64,000 nt of DNA from Spirosoma panaciterrae DSM 21099 (GTDB lineage: Bacteria; Bacteroidota; Bacteroidia; Cytophagales; Spirosomataceae): positions 124,001 to 188,000 of the forward strand of contig NZ_KB893177.1 of the NCBI RefSeq assembly GCF_000374025.1. The letters run 5' to 3'. A program made the translations under genes and the position numbers. Below, piece by piece: positions 26,401-34,657 of this stretch; positions within the stretch are counted from its first letter, which is position 1, and the number at the start of each line of letters is the position of its first letter. Under the pieces are notes generated by a model that made no database searches, was not told the DNA's origin, and worked only from the letters and a program-made list of their open reading frames with translations.

Positions 26401-28538
26401 TTGAGCTGTCCGTTCAGCGTAAAATCGCGGCCTTTCCCTACCCGGAGTATCTTATCGGAGGGGAAGCCGAAAATTTTCAACGAATCGGACATGGTAAACT
26501 GACGGACGCCCCGAATGGTCAGAATCTTGTCGTTGAGGTCGATGGTCGCGTTTTTGATACTATCGTTCGAGACAAACAGCGACTGTACCTGGAAGTTATC
26601 GTAATCCTGCTTGTGTGCATAGGCCAGTACATACAGTACGCCCTTACGACTCAGGCGCATCATACTGGTTTTGGGGTCACGGTCGATGTAGCCTTCCAGC
26701 ACCATCCGGTTCAGCGCACCACGCAAGGCACTTGCATTTACGTTTTTGGCAAACTGGGTAATGTCGTCGTCCAGGAATGTCTGCTGCTTTTTGGTAGAAA
26801 CGAAGTTAGCGACAATCTGTAATGGGTGAAATCCATAATCGACCGTCAGATCGGAATAGCGCTGAGGGTGGAAATAATCGAACGATTCGAAGCGGACGGG
26901 CACTTCGCGTTTGGCGCCAATCTGATAGAAATCCACTTTCCGGCGGGGCAAATCCCAGCGCACCACTTCGGGCATGATAAAAAATTTGTGGTACGAGTCG
27001 GCATAGGGCACACGGGCAAAATCGGTGCGTTGCTCGCGGTCGAGCCAGGCTATGCGCTGGGCTTTGTCGTACCGGAACTTTACGGATGGATGCGTAATCG
27101 AGTCGGTATCGACATAGCCCACAAACGCAGCCGAATTGGCCGAAATCATGGGTCTTGCCTGAGCCGTACGAGCAGTCGTTGTTTTTACAGGCTCTGTTGT
27201 ATTGAAGCCGGATGCCGCCAGCCCCGCCTGAGTCGAATCGGCAGGCGGCATATCATTGACGGCAAAATCGAACCGACGGCTGGTAGCTTTCATAGCGGGC
27301 TTACCGTTGTATTTTACGGTGAGCTGAGCCGGAAACCCACTGGCCGACGCACCAACCATTTGTGTGCCCGACAACGCTAATCCGCCTTTATACTCAACAT
27401 CAGGACCTAAATCGGGCAGTTTGACGTCATTTTGCCACGACATAAACCGAGGATAGGTAATGGGGCCACCCTTTTTCTTACTGACATACTCGAATACTCC
27501 TTTGATGGGTGGGGTTTTCTCATAGGTCAGCGTTACATCATCCGCCTGAAGGCGCGGATTCATGGTCGTGAGCGCATAGTCGCTCAACGTCACAAAAATA
27601 TCCGGTCGCCCGGCGGTAGCCCAGGTAAACTTGCCACCCTGCCCAACCAATACACCGTCTTTGAGCATCATATCGCCACTGGTATTCGCCAGAATAGCCG
27701 AGTCGCCATTGGCCACGATAGCCAGCGATACATCTTTCAGCGTAATCAACACACCCGACACAGAAGGTAACGGCCGACGCTGGGGAATATACTGGGGCCC
27801 TACGGAACGGGGCTGGGTGGAATCGGACGAAGCGGGTGTATCCCACCCATCGAATCGAGACCGTTCGGCTGCCGCCTTTGCTGCGGCAACGGAGTCCTCT
27901 ACCGTTTTGATGTCGGTCGGTTTCAACGATTTCAGCCCTTCAACAAACCGAAAGTCAAACGTGCCCCCATGGGCGTATAACTTGTTGTAGTTACTGGCAT
28001 ACAATTCCCGACGATCCATAAACCGCCGAACCGTTTCCAGACTTCGGGCAAACACCTTGGCATCCGTTGTTTCGAACAGCTTTTCCGAAATAGTCAGCAA
28101 TCCATCGACGTTCGTAGCAGGCTGCTGCTGCGTGGCCAGATACAACGCTTCATAAAATGGCGTAAAGATGGTAGCTGCCGGTAATCGCTTCTGGTTCATC
28201 TTCCGGCTCAGGGACATGACCCGCTCCTGCTGTTGGGCCGAAAGGCGGTTTTCGGACCAGACGGCCTGTAAGTTGGTTCCTGCCCGAACGCCCGCAGGCC
28301 CACCTGTGGCCATTAGTTTCTGCACATCGGCTACAAACTGATCGGGCTTATCAGAAATCCGAACCGCCTGACCCATGGCGCTTGACAGAGTCAACATGAA
28401 GAAAAGTCCCACCAGAATCTGGGTTTTCACCGGAGTCTGTGTACTCACTAATTTTTCCGACGACTGCCCACAAAAAGGTCTATGACGACACAAACCCAGG
28501 TAAGATGGTAAAACCAGGCTGTAATAGATACGATTCAT
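23421..28538 (-). CDS. Very large exported protein of unknown function
   Basis: A 1705-residue frame. A hydrophobic run (TQILVGLFFMLTLSSAMGQA) near residues 40-60 is probably the signal peptide. GTG at 28448 gives a cleaner signal sequence (1675 residues), while ATG 28538 is the longer choice. The mature part is rich in short alternating strands with recurring GD/GN turns, suggesting a long beta-sheet or beta-helix structure. Between about residues 590 and 690 is a more helical segment (MVLEGYIDRDPKTSMMRLSR) resembling a small winged helix. The C-terminus is a lysine/glutamate-rich tail. I do not recognise a named family. It lies 30 bp downstream of prmA and is probably co-transcribed. Confidence 0.75.
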   Translation of the reverse strand: MNRIYYSLVLPSYLGLCRHRPFCGQSSEKLVSTQTPVKTQILVGLFFMLTLSSAMGQAVRISDKPDQFVADVQKLMATGGPAGVRAGTNLQAVWSENRLSAQQQERVMSLSRKMNQKRLPAATIFTPFYEALYLATQQQPATNVDGLLTISEKLFETTDAKVFARSLETVRRFMDRRELYASNYNKLYAHGGTFDFRFVEGLKSLKPTDIKTVEDSVAAAKAAAERSRFDGWDTPASSDSTQPRSVGPQYIPQRRPLPSVSGVLITLKDVSLAIVANGDSAILANTSGDMMLKDGVLVGQGGKFTWATAGRPDIFVTLSDYALTTMNPRLQADDVTLTYEKTPPIKGVFEYVSKKKGGPITYPRFMSWQNDVKLPDLGPDVEYKGGLALSGTQMVGASASGFPAQLTVKYNGKPAMKATSRRFDFAVNDMPPADSTQAGLAASGFNTTEPVKTTTARTAQARPMISANSAAFVGYVDTDSITHPSVKFRYDKAQRIAWLDREQRTDFARVPYADSYHKFFIMPEVVRWDLPRRKVDFYQIGAKREVPVRFESFDYFHPQRYSDLTVDYGFHPLQIVANFVSTKKQQTFLDDDITQFAKNVNASALRGALNRMVLEGYIDRDPKTSMMRLSRKGVLYVLAYAHKQDYDNFQVQSLFVSNDSIKNATIDLNDKILTIRGVRQFTMSDSLKIFGFPSDKILRVGKGRDFTLNGQLKAGTLRYAGRDLKFNYDKFAMSLNKIDSITFQSQKLAAQGKEGEIGGDIKYENPGTVYLAGSDNKSGQMAGKKTTQRLVMPEGMTVYFNQPNRGNLTYNQKVYFKIPAIDNDSLGKGDIAFMGTFYSDGIFPPFKAQLVTMPDNTLGFVHKAPATGYPVYAGKKGTVPSTVKFTGDLVMDKSGLRAEGVLNHLTTTLTTKGILFMTDSLLASGDKGEIKEGLVGKGYFPQVQLNNFSMKWWPKTDSMVITTQKNNFNFYSATTNLEGGLLVRSSGLFGHGTLRRKDSETISNSIKFNKDGFLASGAQFKIVSDKEAPGTPAGKPILLGNDVDVDFNQTKGLVGLAINKKESIGDTVSPSIEFPFAAYKTSINRAQWNVNAKTIAMKGDVKTSLFTATAEEQEGLAFNGSAALYDVEKRTLNISGVPYITSADARIYPDKGLVSIRRNGEMMALKNARLELDTINLFHRLKNGNIQVLSRTRFAGDATYQFATAKGDTASIKMGSFELKEAPATFAANAEAASLTADAKKASRSAARTKGGADKPMTTYFTVARAEVDEADNLQLAPKMLFRGGIVMEAPKQDLSMDGFIKPALKKRKDLISDWIPFKEKVAERLEIKVDKNLKNDGGQQLVAGIHFRAGGAGVYPTFLSPKEDSRDDDLFSATGIMRYDEKDKVYRIASKGGDAVAVVDSVAKADSSEDADVENAYTFNDARGLMTYKGKMNFMNTAPQEYLLSSGSARINIDSSLYRFNTLMVFALPVPDLVNTSIADKIVKTNLEEKNDEAADDDLNRLSDKLIPLIGQQAVDAYRVKAQNQHVPLNQASPKLNAMLVMANANLRWSPKYNAFYSTGQLGVSNIMATDINAQMDGFVEIRKTGNGDEFSIYLESSPDVWVYYDYKGGNGPGAIGQLAIITSEQEINDRLLAGSKNSSKAALEVVPATVDEKTLFVDRYLDQYKTKAKPAPKPKLQPGQKVVKEEKKKDEKKKDKEAEKEGF

Positions 28539-28568
28539 ATCCGAAGGCTGACCAGGGGTATTTCCCTA

Positions 28569-29399
28569 TCAGCGTTTAATAAACGACAAAGAAGTCCACT
28601 GATTTTTGGTTAGCTGCTTTACCAGCGTTAATCCTGATTCTTCTGCTTTTTGCTGAATATCTGGCGCGTCGTTGTCATAGAAGCCGCTGACAACCAGGTA
28701 TCCGTTCTGGATTAACAGTGTAGTGTAGGTAGGAATTTCGGCCAGCAGCACGTTCCGGTTGATATTCGCCAGGATGATGTCGTATGGCTCGACAGCCTTT
28801 ACATCGGCAATCGTTCCCTGGAATACGGTAACCTGCGCGCAGTCGTTAAGTTCGGCGTTTTCGCGGGCATTTTCAACTGCCCATTCTTCAATATCGAAGG
28901 CCAGTACCGCATTTGCCCCCATTTTAGCGGCCAGAATCGCCAGAATTCCCGTTCCACTCCCCACATCGAGCACCGTTTTTCCGGCAAAATTGAGGCCAAG
29001 CTGTTGCTCCAGCATCATCGCCGTGGTTTCGTGGTGGCCCGTTCCAAACGACATTTTCGGATTAATGACAATGTCGTAACGAAATCGGGCGTCCAACGGA
29101 TGGAAGGACGCCCGGACCCGGACCTGGCCCGCCACTTCGATCGGCTCATAATCGCGCTCCCACTCGGCGTTCCAGTTTCGTTTCTCTAACGAACTAACTT
29201 CATAGGCTATTGCAGTCTGAGCCGCGTATTTCTCAATCAATTCCTGTATGAGCTGTTCATCGAAATCCGAATCAACTATATAGGCATTCAGTCCTTCGTC
29301 GGTTTCCACAAAAGATTCAAATCCCAGTTCGGCCAGTTCGGCGGTAAGTATGTCGGTATAATCGGGCGACAGATGCAGTTGAAGTTCAATATAATTCAT
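28569..29399 (-). CDS. prmA: Ribosomal protein L11 methyltransferase
   Basis: A 276-residue protein with the PrmA layout. The N-terminal substrate-recognition domain covers residues 1 to about 75. The SAM-binding domain has NPKMSFGTGHHETTAMML near 118, motif I VLDVGSGTGILAI near 143, and the NxNR-type catalytic ILANINRN near 209. PrmA trimethylates ribosomal protein L11 on lysines and the N-terminal amine. Length and motif order agree with the family. The gene heads a minus-strand transcript that probably continues into the giant exported protein gene. Confidence 0.95.
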   Translation of the reverse strand: MNYIELQLHLSPDYTDILTAELAELGFESFVETDEGLNAYIVDSDFDEQLIQELIEKYAAQTAIAYEVSSLEKRNWNAEWERDYEPIEVAGQVRVRASFHPLDARFRYDIVINPKMSFGTGHHETTAMMLEQQLGLNFAGKTVLDVGSGTGILAILAAKMGANAVLAFDIEEWAVENARENAELNDCAQVTVFQGTIADVKAVEPYDIILANINRNVLLAEIPTYTTLLIQNGYLVVSGFYDNDAPDIQQKAEESGLTLVKQLTKNQWTSLSFIKR

Positions 29400-29533
29400 A
29401 CGTCAAAATAACGAAAAAGAGCGAAACGGTTTGCTTTACTTCTCTGTATCGACCTGCTTCTCTGCATTTTTTGCCTTACTTTCCAACCTTTTCTCTATAG
29501 TGTGTCCCTTTAGTCCGACGCACCGTTAAAACC

Positions 29534-30064
29534 ATGTTCCGCTTGGCCACATCGACCGACATATCTGAACGCGACCTGATCGACCGCTGTCGGGCCAATG
29601 ACCGGGTTGCCCAGCGGCTTCTGTTCGAACGATACAAGCGGGCTATGTTTTCGACCGCTTTTCGGATCATAAACGACTACGATCATGCCAACGATGTGCT
29701 ACAGGACGCTTTTGTGGAGGTCTTTCGAAATCTGGAGCAGTTCGCCTTTCGTTCGACATTGGGTGCCTGGATAAAAATCATTGTCGTTCGTCAGGCTCTC
29801 CGAAAACAGCAGCTTGAAGGTCGGTTTCTGACCCTGGACGAACGCACGCATGACAGCCCGATTGCATTTCGCGATAACCTGACGGGCCTTGAATTAGATG
29901 CGGCTATTCGTCAGCTTCCCGACGGTGCCCGCACGGTGTTCCTACTCATTGAAGTAGAAGGGTATACCCATAAAGAAGTTGCGGACCTGCTCGGTATTTC
30001 GGAAGGTACTTCGAAATCGCAGACGAGTTATGCAAAGAAGCTATTAAGACAACGACTAGTATGA
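29534..30064 (+). CDS. ECF-type RNA polymerase sigma factor (module 1)
   Basis: A 176-residue sigma-70-family protein with only regions 2 and 4. Region 2 covers about 25-90 (DYDHANDVLQDAFVEVFRNL binds the -10-like element). Region 4 is near 125-170 (GYTHKEVADLLGISEGTSKS helix-turn-helix). No region 1 or 3, so ECF class. Its stop overlaps the next gene's ATG (ATGA), a tight coupling with the anti-sigma-like protein. Genes 29534-31625 form an operon with the same composition as 40912-43226 on the other strand. Confidence 0.95.
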   Translation: MFRLATSTDISERDLIDRCRANDRVAQRLLFERYKRAMFSTAFRIINDYDHANDVLQDAFVEVFRNLEQFAFRSTLGAWIKIIVVRQALRKQQLEGRFLTLDERTHDSPIAFRDNLTGLELDAAIRQLPDGARTVFLLIEVEGYTHKEVADLLGISEGTSKSQTSYAKKLLRQRLV

Positions 30065-30672
30065 ACGACTCACTGCCGCAACTACCCGAATACGACCCAG
30101 CCGATAAGCTGTGGGATCGGATCGAAGCTCATTTGCAGGCCGATGAGCAACTTAATCGGCTGATTCGTGAATTACCCGCTTACGAACCCCAGGCTGATCT
30201 ATGGAATTCAATTGACAGCAGGCTATCTGCTAGCGAACGAACTATAACCCGTCCGCTCTGGCGCAACTTATCCCTCCCATGGGTAGGTCTGGCCGCTTCG
30301 GTTGCGTTATTTATGGTAGGGGTATGGTCGTTATGGCCTTCCGAAATCCCAGAAAAAGTGCGCATCGAATATGCCACTGAGATACCAAAGCCCGCTTCGT
30401 CCAAACAACCAAAGTCAATCCATTGGCCCGCTTCGACTACGCGAACCGAAGAATTTATTGCGAAGCGATGTGCCCAGCAGAAAGCCGTCTGCCAGCGTCC
30501 CGAAGTTCACGAACTACGGAAACAACTGACGGCGCTGACGATCAAGCAGCAACGTATTGAACAGGAACGGGCCGTTTTCGGCGACGACCCAACCTTACTA
30601 CGCGCCCAGACTAAACTGGAAACCCAGCGGGCCGAAGTGACGAAAGAATTGATAACCCTTCTGGAATCATGA
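30061..30672 (+). CDS. Single-pass anti-sigma-like membrane protein (module 1)
   Basis: A 203-residue protein. The cytoplasmic N-terminus contains a tandem repeat of LPxYxPxxxLWxxIxxxL (residues about 5-22 and 38-57). One transmembrane helix follows (LPWVGLAASVALFMVGVWSLW near 78-98). The extracytoplasmic part ends in a predicted coiled coil (residues 150-200). Position directly after an ECF sigma, with ATGA overlaps on both sides, suggests that it holds the sigma factor at the membrane. No known anti-sigma (zinc or FecR) motif is present. Its partner in module 2 (41960-42577) shares the PxxDLWxxIxxxL helix and layout. Confidence 0.75.
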   Translation: MNDSLPQLPEYDPADKLWDRIEAHLQADEQLNRLIRELPAYEPQADLWNSIDSRLSASERTITRPLWRNLSLPWVGLAASVALFMVGVWSLWPSEIPEKVRIEYATEIPKPASSKQPKSIHWPASTTRTEEFIAKRCAQQKAVCQRPEVHELRKQLTALTIKQQRIEQERAVFGDDPTLLRAQTKLETQRAEVTKELITLLES

Positions 30673-31625
30673 ACATGGGTCTTTTTAGGCTGGCGCGGCT
30701 GCCCAATTGTCTCGTTCGGCTAATCAGATGCGTTATCGGGCTGATCATTTGCATCTACGGGGGCTTAAGCAGCTATGCGCAGTCGGTACAGGTCATCACA
30801 AAGATCATCGAGAAAGAGCTACCCTACACCGAAGGTCAGCCTATTGTCTTGACTGCCCAAAAGGCCGATGTAACGATTAAAGGCTGGAATCGCTCAATGA
30901 TTTCGGTGCGTTTGCGGCTCATTGCCAAACATCCGGATCGAGCTGTGGCCGAACAGGAATTAGGGTATCATCAGTACTCCTTACGGGCGATCAATAACCA
31001 GATTGACCTGTCGAATCGCTTCGTCATTCCTCAATCGGTTGGGAAGCTGAAAAGCCAGTTGAAAGCCATTTATGAGATCAGTCTTCCGGCTAAGGCCCTT
31101 CTCAGTATAACCAATTCTTTTGGCGATATGAATCTGAGCAATCTGGATGGCAATACCACGGTGACCTTCGATTTTGGCAGGCTAAGGCTGGATGATATCA
31201 CGGGCAAACTCACAACAAAATCCGACTATGGCGATATTGACGGACGCAACCTTGACGCTACGCTGGCCATTAAGGCCGAAAAAGCCGAGATTACCCTACA
31301 GGATGTAAGCGGAAACGTAACGATCCAGGCCAGCTTCGGAAAACTCACCCTCCTGCCCAACCCTACCCTTGATGCCTTGAATGTAGATGCGACTCGTACC
31401 GAAATTCTCATCGCGACAAAACGCATGACTGATTTTGGGTTTGAACTGACCAACTCGTTTGCAGACATACGCGTACCCGAAAATGTGGCCGATCAACTGA
31501 TAAAGACCAAAAGCAAACAGGTTTTCAAGTACCAGCCTTTGGCCAACAAGCCCGAAATCGTTATTCAGAATCGCTATAGTCCGATTATTATCCAGGGAGA
31601 AAAACCACTCGTTGACCGTCGTTAA
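30669..31625 (+). CDS. Exported (F/Y)G-repeat protein, DUF4097-like (module 1)
   Basis: A 318-residue protein with a signal or anchor helix (residues 15-38) and a beta-rich body resembling DUF4097 putative adhesins. Every 20-30 residues a turn recurs: SFGDMNL, DFGRLRL, DYGDIDG, SFGKLTL, SFADIRV. This pattern fits a beta-solenoid with stacked aromatic-glycine turns. It overlaps the anti-sigma-like gene by ATGA, so the three are made together. A role as the outside partner or output of the sigma system is inferred. The module 2 counterpart is at 40912-41979. Confidence 0.7.
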   Translation: MNMGLFRLARLPNCLVRLIRCVIGLIICIYGGLSSYAQSVQVITKIIEKELPYTEGQPIVLTAQKADVTIKGWNRSMISVRLRLIAKHPDRAVAEQELGYHQYSLRAINNQIDLSNRFVIPQSVGKLKSQLKAIYEISLPAKALLSITNSFGDMNLSNLDGNTTVTFDFGRLRLDDITGKLTTKSDYGDIDGRNLDATLAIKAEKAEITLQDVSGNVTIQASFGKLTLLPNPTLDALNVDATRTEILIATKRMTDFGFELTNSFADIRVPENVADQLIKTKSKQVFKYQPLANKPEIVIQNRYSPIIIQGEKPLVDRR

Positions 31626-31637
31626 GCCACAAATCGT

Positions 31638-32306
31638 ATGAACCGACTTTTACTCTTTTCTATAGCTATACTTAGCCTGATTGCCAGCAAAAGCGTTTCG
31701 CAGTCAGCCGACTCGACACGCCTTGTATACAGCGAGGAAGCGGCAAGCCAGCAGCCACAGCACGGCACAAAACGGTTCAAGATGCTCTATAATCGGTTTA
31801 TACGGGCCCAGATCGAAGAAAAAACATTGATCAAGCTGGGCGTGATGCCGACTGGTTTTGGAGCAACCCCCGATCCCATATGGGGCTTTCGAAATGAAAT
31901 CGCTGTTGAACAAAAACTTACATCTGCTTTTTCGCTTCTTATTTCGGCTCACTCTTCCTATAGCCGTCTGGCAAAAACTTTTGATGAAGCGAGCATTTCG
32001 GGCGAAGTAGCTGGACGCTGGTATTTTGTTATGAACCGCCGAATACGGCAGGGCAAAAGCGCCAATAACTTTTCGGGCCAATACGTAACCATGCAACTGA
32101 TCAAATCGCTTTGGGCAAGCAACTCCCTTGAGCCTCCAGCCAGCGGCTTAACCCATTCATGGGTAGGTTTTGGGCTGGGTACACAACGGCGGTTAAGCCG
32201 ATTTGGCTATCTGGATGCAAACATTGGCCCAGGTTATACGATCCGTAGCCTTAATCCCATGCCCGTTGGCATTCGAGCCTCTATTCTGGTAGGCTTTGGC
32301 TTGTAA
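31638..32306 (+). CDS. Outer-membrane-type protein, tandem paralogue 1
   Basis: A 222-residue protein with a signal peptide (LLLFSIAILSLIASKSVSQ). After a charged linker, the C-terminal two thirds has alternating hydrophobic strands and an aromatic/hydrophobic end (ASILVGFGL), like a small outer-membrane beta-barrel. The segment RIRQGKSANNFSGQYV near residue 135 recurs as AIRKGQSANNFYRQFYV in the next gene. It follows the DUF4097-like gene by 12 bp, so it may be part of the sigma module 1 transcript. No function can be assigned. Confidence 0.65.
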   Translation: MNRLLLFSIAILSLIASKSVSQSADSTRLVYSEEAASQQPQHGTKRFKMLYNRFIRAQIEEKTLIKLGVMPTGFGATPDPIWGFRNEIAVEQKLTSAFSLLISAHSSYSRLAKTFDEASISGEVAGRWYFVMNRRIRQGKSANNFSGQYVTMQLIKSLWASNSLEPPASGLTHSWVGFGLGTQRRLSRFGYLDANIGPGYTIRSLNPMPVGIRASILVGFGL

Positions 32307-32342
32307 TTGTTTCCATCCACCCTTCTCACCATTTCATACGAT

Positions 32343-33089
32343 ATGAAGCCGTTTTATACATATTCTGTTGTTTGCTGGGCAATTAGCTGTCTAACGTTAA
32401 ATAGCTACGGCCAGTCTGACTCCACACGTGTCGAAATTTCGCAGGAAAAATTATCGGTCGATTCGACCCAACAAATCAATCCTGAACGAACCGACAAAGA
32501 GAAGAAGTTGATGAAAGAGCTTTTTCGGCGAAGTCGTCAGGAAATTACCTTGATTGAGATTGGGGTCGAATACCCGTATAAGGCAGGCATTGTTCTCTTT
32601 AATGACCCTCGGCCAGTAATTGAACAAACGAGCCTGTTTAGCTTGTGGGCTGGTATTGAGCACAAGATTACACCTTCCTGGGCAATTCTGGGTGGTGTAG
32701 GCTGGCAATTTTCTCCCGGCACACCGAAGAACCCTATATCAGGAAGTAGCTGGCTCGGGCAGGTTGGAATAAATTACTATCCAATGATTACTAAAGCGAT
32801 ACGGAAAGGTCAGTCGGCCAATAATTTCTACCGTCAATTTTACGTCACAACACGGGGCCTCCTGCCTTTTCATGACAAACTAGCTGTAGAAGGAGGTGGA
32901 TCGAACCAAACCATTACCGTTAATCCATTTCGGCAGGCTACTTTATTGGGGATAGGTATTCATAGCATACGAACGCGCTTTTATTTCTATAATCTGGTTG
33001 CAGGAGCCTCCTATTTAAACGGACGAGATGCAGGACTTCGCCATCCTATACAGGCGATGGTACGATTTTCGTTCGGTCTCGGTCTGTGA
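32343..33089 (+). CDS. Outer-membrane-type protein, tandem paralogue 2
   Basis: A 248-residue protein with a short signal peptide and the same design as the preceding gene: a charged linker with a KKLMKELFRRSRQEITLIEI segment, then beta-barrel-like strands ending in FSFGLGL. The shared GxSANNF segment marks the two as tandem duplicates. ATG 32343 is chosen over TTG 32307 because it opens the signal peptide. Probably the last gene of the sigma module 1 transcript. Confidence 0.65.
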   Translation: MKPFYTYSVVCWAISCLTLNSYGQSDSTRVEISQEKLSVDSTQQINPERTDKEKKLMKELFRRSRQEITLIEIGVEYPYKAGIVLFNDPRPVIEQTSLFSLWAGIEHKITPSWAILGGVGWQFSPGTPKNPISGSSWLGQVGINYYPMITKAIRKGQSANNFYRQFYVTTRGLLPFHDKLAVEGGGSNQTITVNPFRQATLLGIGIHSIRTRFYFYNLVAGASYLNGRDAGLRHPIQAMVRFSFGLGL

Positions 33090-33144
33090 GTTTTATTACC
33101 TTTGAGCACCGTTACCAGCGAATTCAGCGACGGGACTCGACCCC

Positions 33145-33930
33145 ATGAAAAATGCGTTTCTGATAATAGATGCTCAGTTCGACTTCTGCCATCCCGATGG
33201 TGCTTTGTTTGTGCCCGGAGCTGAGCAGGACGTTGACCGCATGGCGAATCTGATCCGGCAGCACGGCAATCAGATCGACCATATCGTTGTTACGCTGGAT
33301 ACGCATCATATTTTAGACATTGCCCATCCGGGCTTTTGGCAGGATGCCAGCGGAACGCATCCGGCGCCCTTCACGCGTATCACGGGCGATGATGTGGACG
33401 CAGGCCGGTGGACACCCCGTTTTTCGGTTGAAAAAGCGAAAAAATATGTCCATGACCTCGAAGCCGATGGGCAGTTCGACCATTTTATCTGGCCTGAGCA
33501 TTGTTTGATTGGCTCGCGGGGGGCCGCCCTTCACGACACATTACTGAATGCGCTGAAAAGCTGGTCGCACCTGCGCAATCAGGATTACGTAGCCATACAA
33601 AAAGGACTATACCCGCTCTCCGAACATTTTGGCATTTTCCGGGCGCAGGTTCCTGACCCTGCCGTTGCCGAAACGCAACTGAATACGTCCCTGATTGTCG
33701 ATCTGGCTCGGTTTGATACCGTTTACCTGATGGGAGAAGCTAAATCGCACTGCGTAGCCAACAGTCTGAAACAGATACTGAACTTCGCTCCTGAACTGGT
33801 TTCGAAGCTAGTTGTCGTAACCGACTGTATGTCAGATGTGGCAGGGTTAGGCCATCTTGCCGACCCGATCTATGCCGAAGCAAAAGCCCGTTCTGTCCGT
33901 TTTATGGAATCTGATGCGGTTTTTACGTAA
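33145..33930 (+). CDS. Isochorismatase/nicotinamidase-like cysteine hydrolase
   Basis: A 261-residue protein. The catalytic triad of the family is present: Asp9 (IIDAQFDF), a lysine in AIQKGLYP near residue 153, and cysteine in KSHCVANS near 203. Metal-binding residues TLDTHH near 52 and the WPEHCLIGSRGA motif near 116 are those of nicotinamidases, which convert nicotinamide to nicotinic acid for NAD salvage. It is longer than typical PncA (about 210 residues), so a related amide substrate is possible. A TACCTTTG (33097-33104) lies 40 bp upstream as a possible -7 element. Followed after 21 bp by the Lon-N protein gene. Confidence 0.85.
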   Translation: MKNAFLIIDAQFDFCHPDGALFVPGAEQDVDRMANLIRQHGNQIDHIVVTLDTHHILDIAHPGFWQDASGTHPAPFTRITGDDVDAGRWTPRFSVEKAKKYVHDLEADGQFDHFIWPEHCLIGSRGAALHDTLLNALKSWSHLRNQDYVAIQKGLYPLSEHFGIFRAQVPDPAVAETQLNTSLIVDLARFDTVYLMGEAKSHCVANSLKQILNFAPELVSKLVVVTDCMSDVAGLGHLADPIYAEAKARSVRFMESDAVFT

Positions 33931-33951
33931 AAAGCCGTACTTTTCGGACCT

Positions 33952-34581
33952 ATGCAAAAGGCGCTTTCACTGTTTCCGCTCAATCTGGTTGTGTATCCTG
34001 GCGAGGATTTGAACCTGCATATTTTCGAACCGCGCTATCGACAGCTCATTAATGAGTGTCTGGAAGAAGAACGTACGTTTGGTATCCCCGCCTTCATTAA
34101 CAATAAGCTTCCGGGTTATGGGACCGAGATGCACGTTACGACCCTTCACAAACGCTACCCTGATGGCCGGATGGATATAAAGACCAAGGGCTTACGCATT
34201 TTCCGGCTGGTTAATTTCGAAAACCCGATTCCGGGCAAACTGTATGCAGGTGGCGAAGTAGAAATGGTTGAAGCTGGCGATAATTTTAGCGCCCACGCAT
34301 CGGCCCTGACCGAACGACTGGAACGCTTATATAAGCTCCTCCAGATAGAAACCGATTATAACCCGAGGTCCGAAAACCTATCCTATAAGGTAGCGCACAA
34401 AGTAGGCTTATCAATCGAACAGGAATATGAGTTGCTGACACTGGAGAGCGAAGCAGAACGGCAGCTTTTTCTGATCCAGCATCTTAATACAGTCTTACCC
34501 GTTGTATCGGACATGGAGCGCACCAAGCAACGCATCCGCATGAACGGCCATTTCAAAAACCTCGATCCGCTCAATTTTTAA
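33952..34581 (+). CDS. Lon N-terminal (substrate-binding) domain protein
   Basis: A 209-residue protein with only the LON/PUA-like domain. The start SLFPLNLVVYPGEDLNLHIFEPRY is the family signature. The ATPase and protease domains of Lon are absent. Such stand-alone proteins are widespread, and their exact role is unknown. It follows the nicotinamidase-like gene by 21 bp and ends at a hairpin shared with the convergent AI-2E transporter gene. Confidence 0.88.
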   Translation: MQKALSLFPLNLVVYPGEDLNLHIFEPRYRQLINECLEEERTFGIPAFINNKLPGYGTEMHVTTLHKRYPDGRMDIKTKGLRIFRLVNFENPIPGKLYAGGEVEMVEAGDNFSAHASALTERLERLYKLLQIETDYNPRSENLSYKVAHKVGLSIEQEYELLTLESEAERQLFLIQHLNTVLPVVSDMERTKQRIRMNGHFKNLDPLNF

Positions 34582-34590
34582 TGACCGATT

Positions 34591-34657
34591 GAGTGAATGA
34601 GTGATTGAGCGAATAAAAAAGCTTTTGGTAGCTATTCGCTCAATCACTCATTCACTC
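34591..34657. terminator. GAGTGA-word hairpin, two-way terminator
   Basis: Perfect 25-bp arms (34591-34615 and 34633-34657) made of repeated GAGTGA(A/T)-type words around a 17-base spacer. The right arm contains the last codons and stop (34652-34654) of the convergent AI-2E gene, so the terminator is partly coding. Confidence 0.75.

Noticed and set aside
26826..27380. A 184-codon frame antisense to the giant exported protein gene
   Set aside because: It is a reverse-frame shadow of a long real gene with no start signal or family match; similar antisense frames elsewhere (for example 5324-5752, 12585-13037, 44309-44902) were dropped for the same reason.
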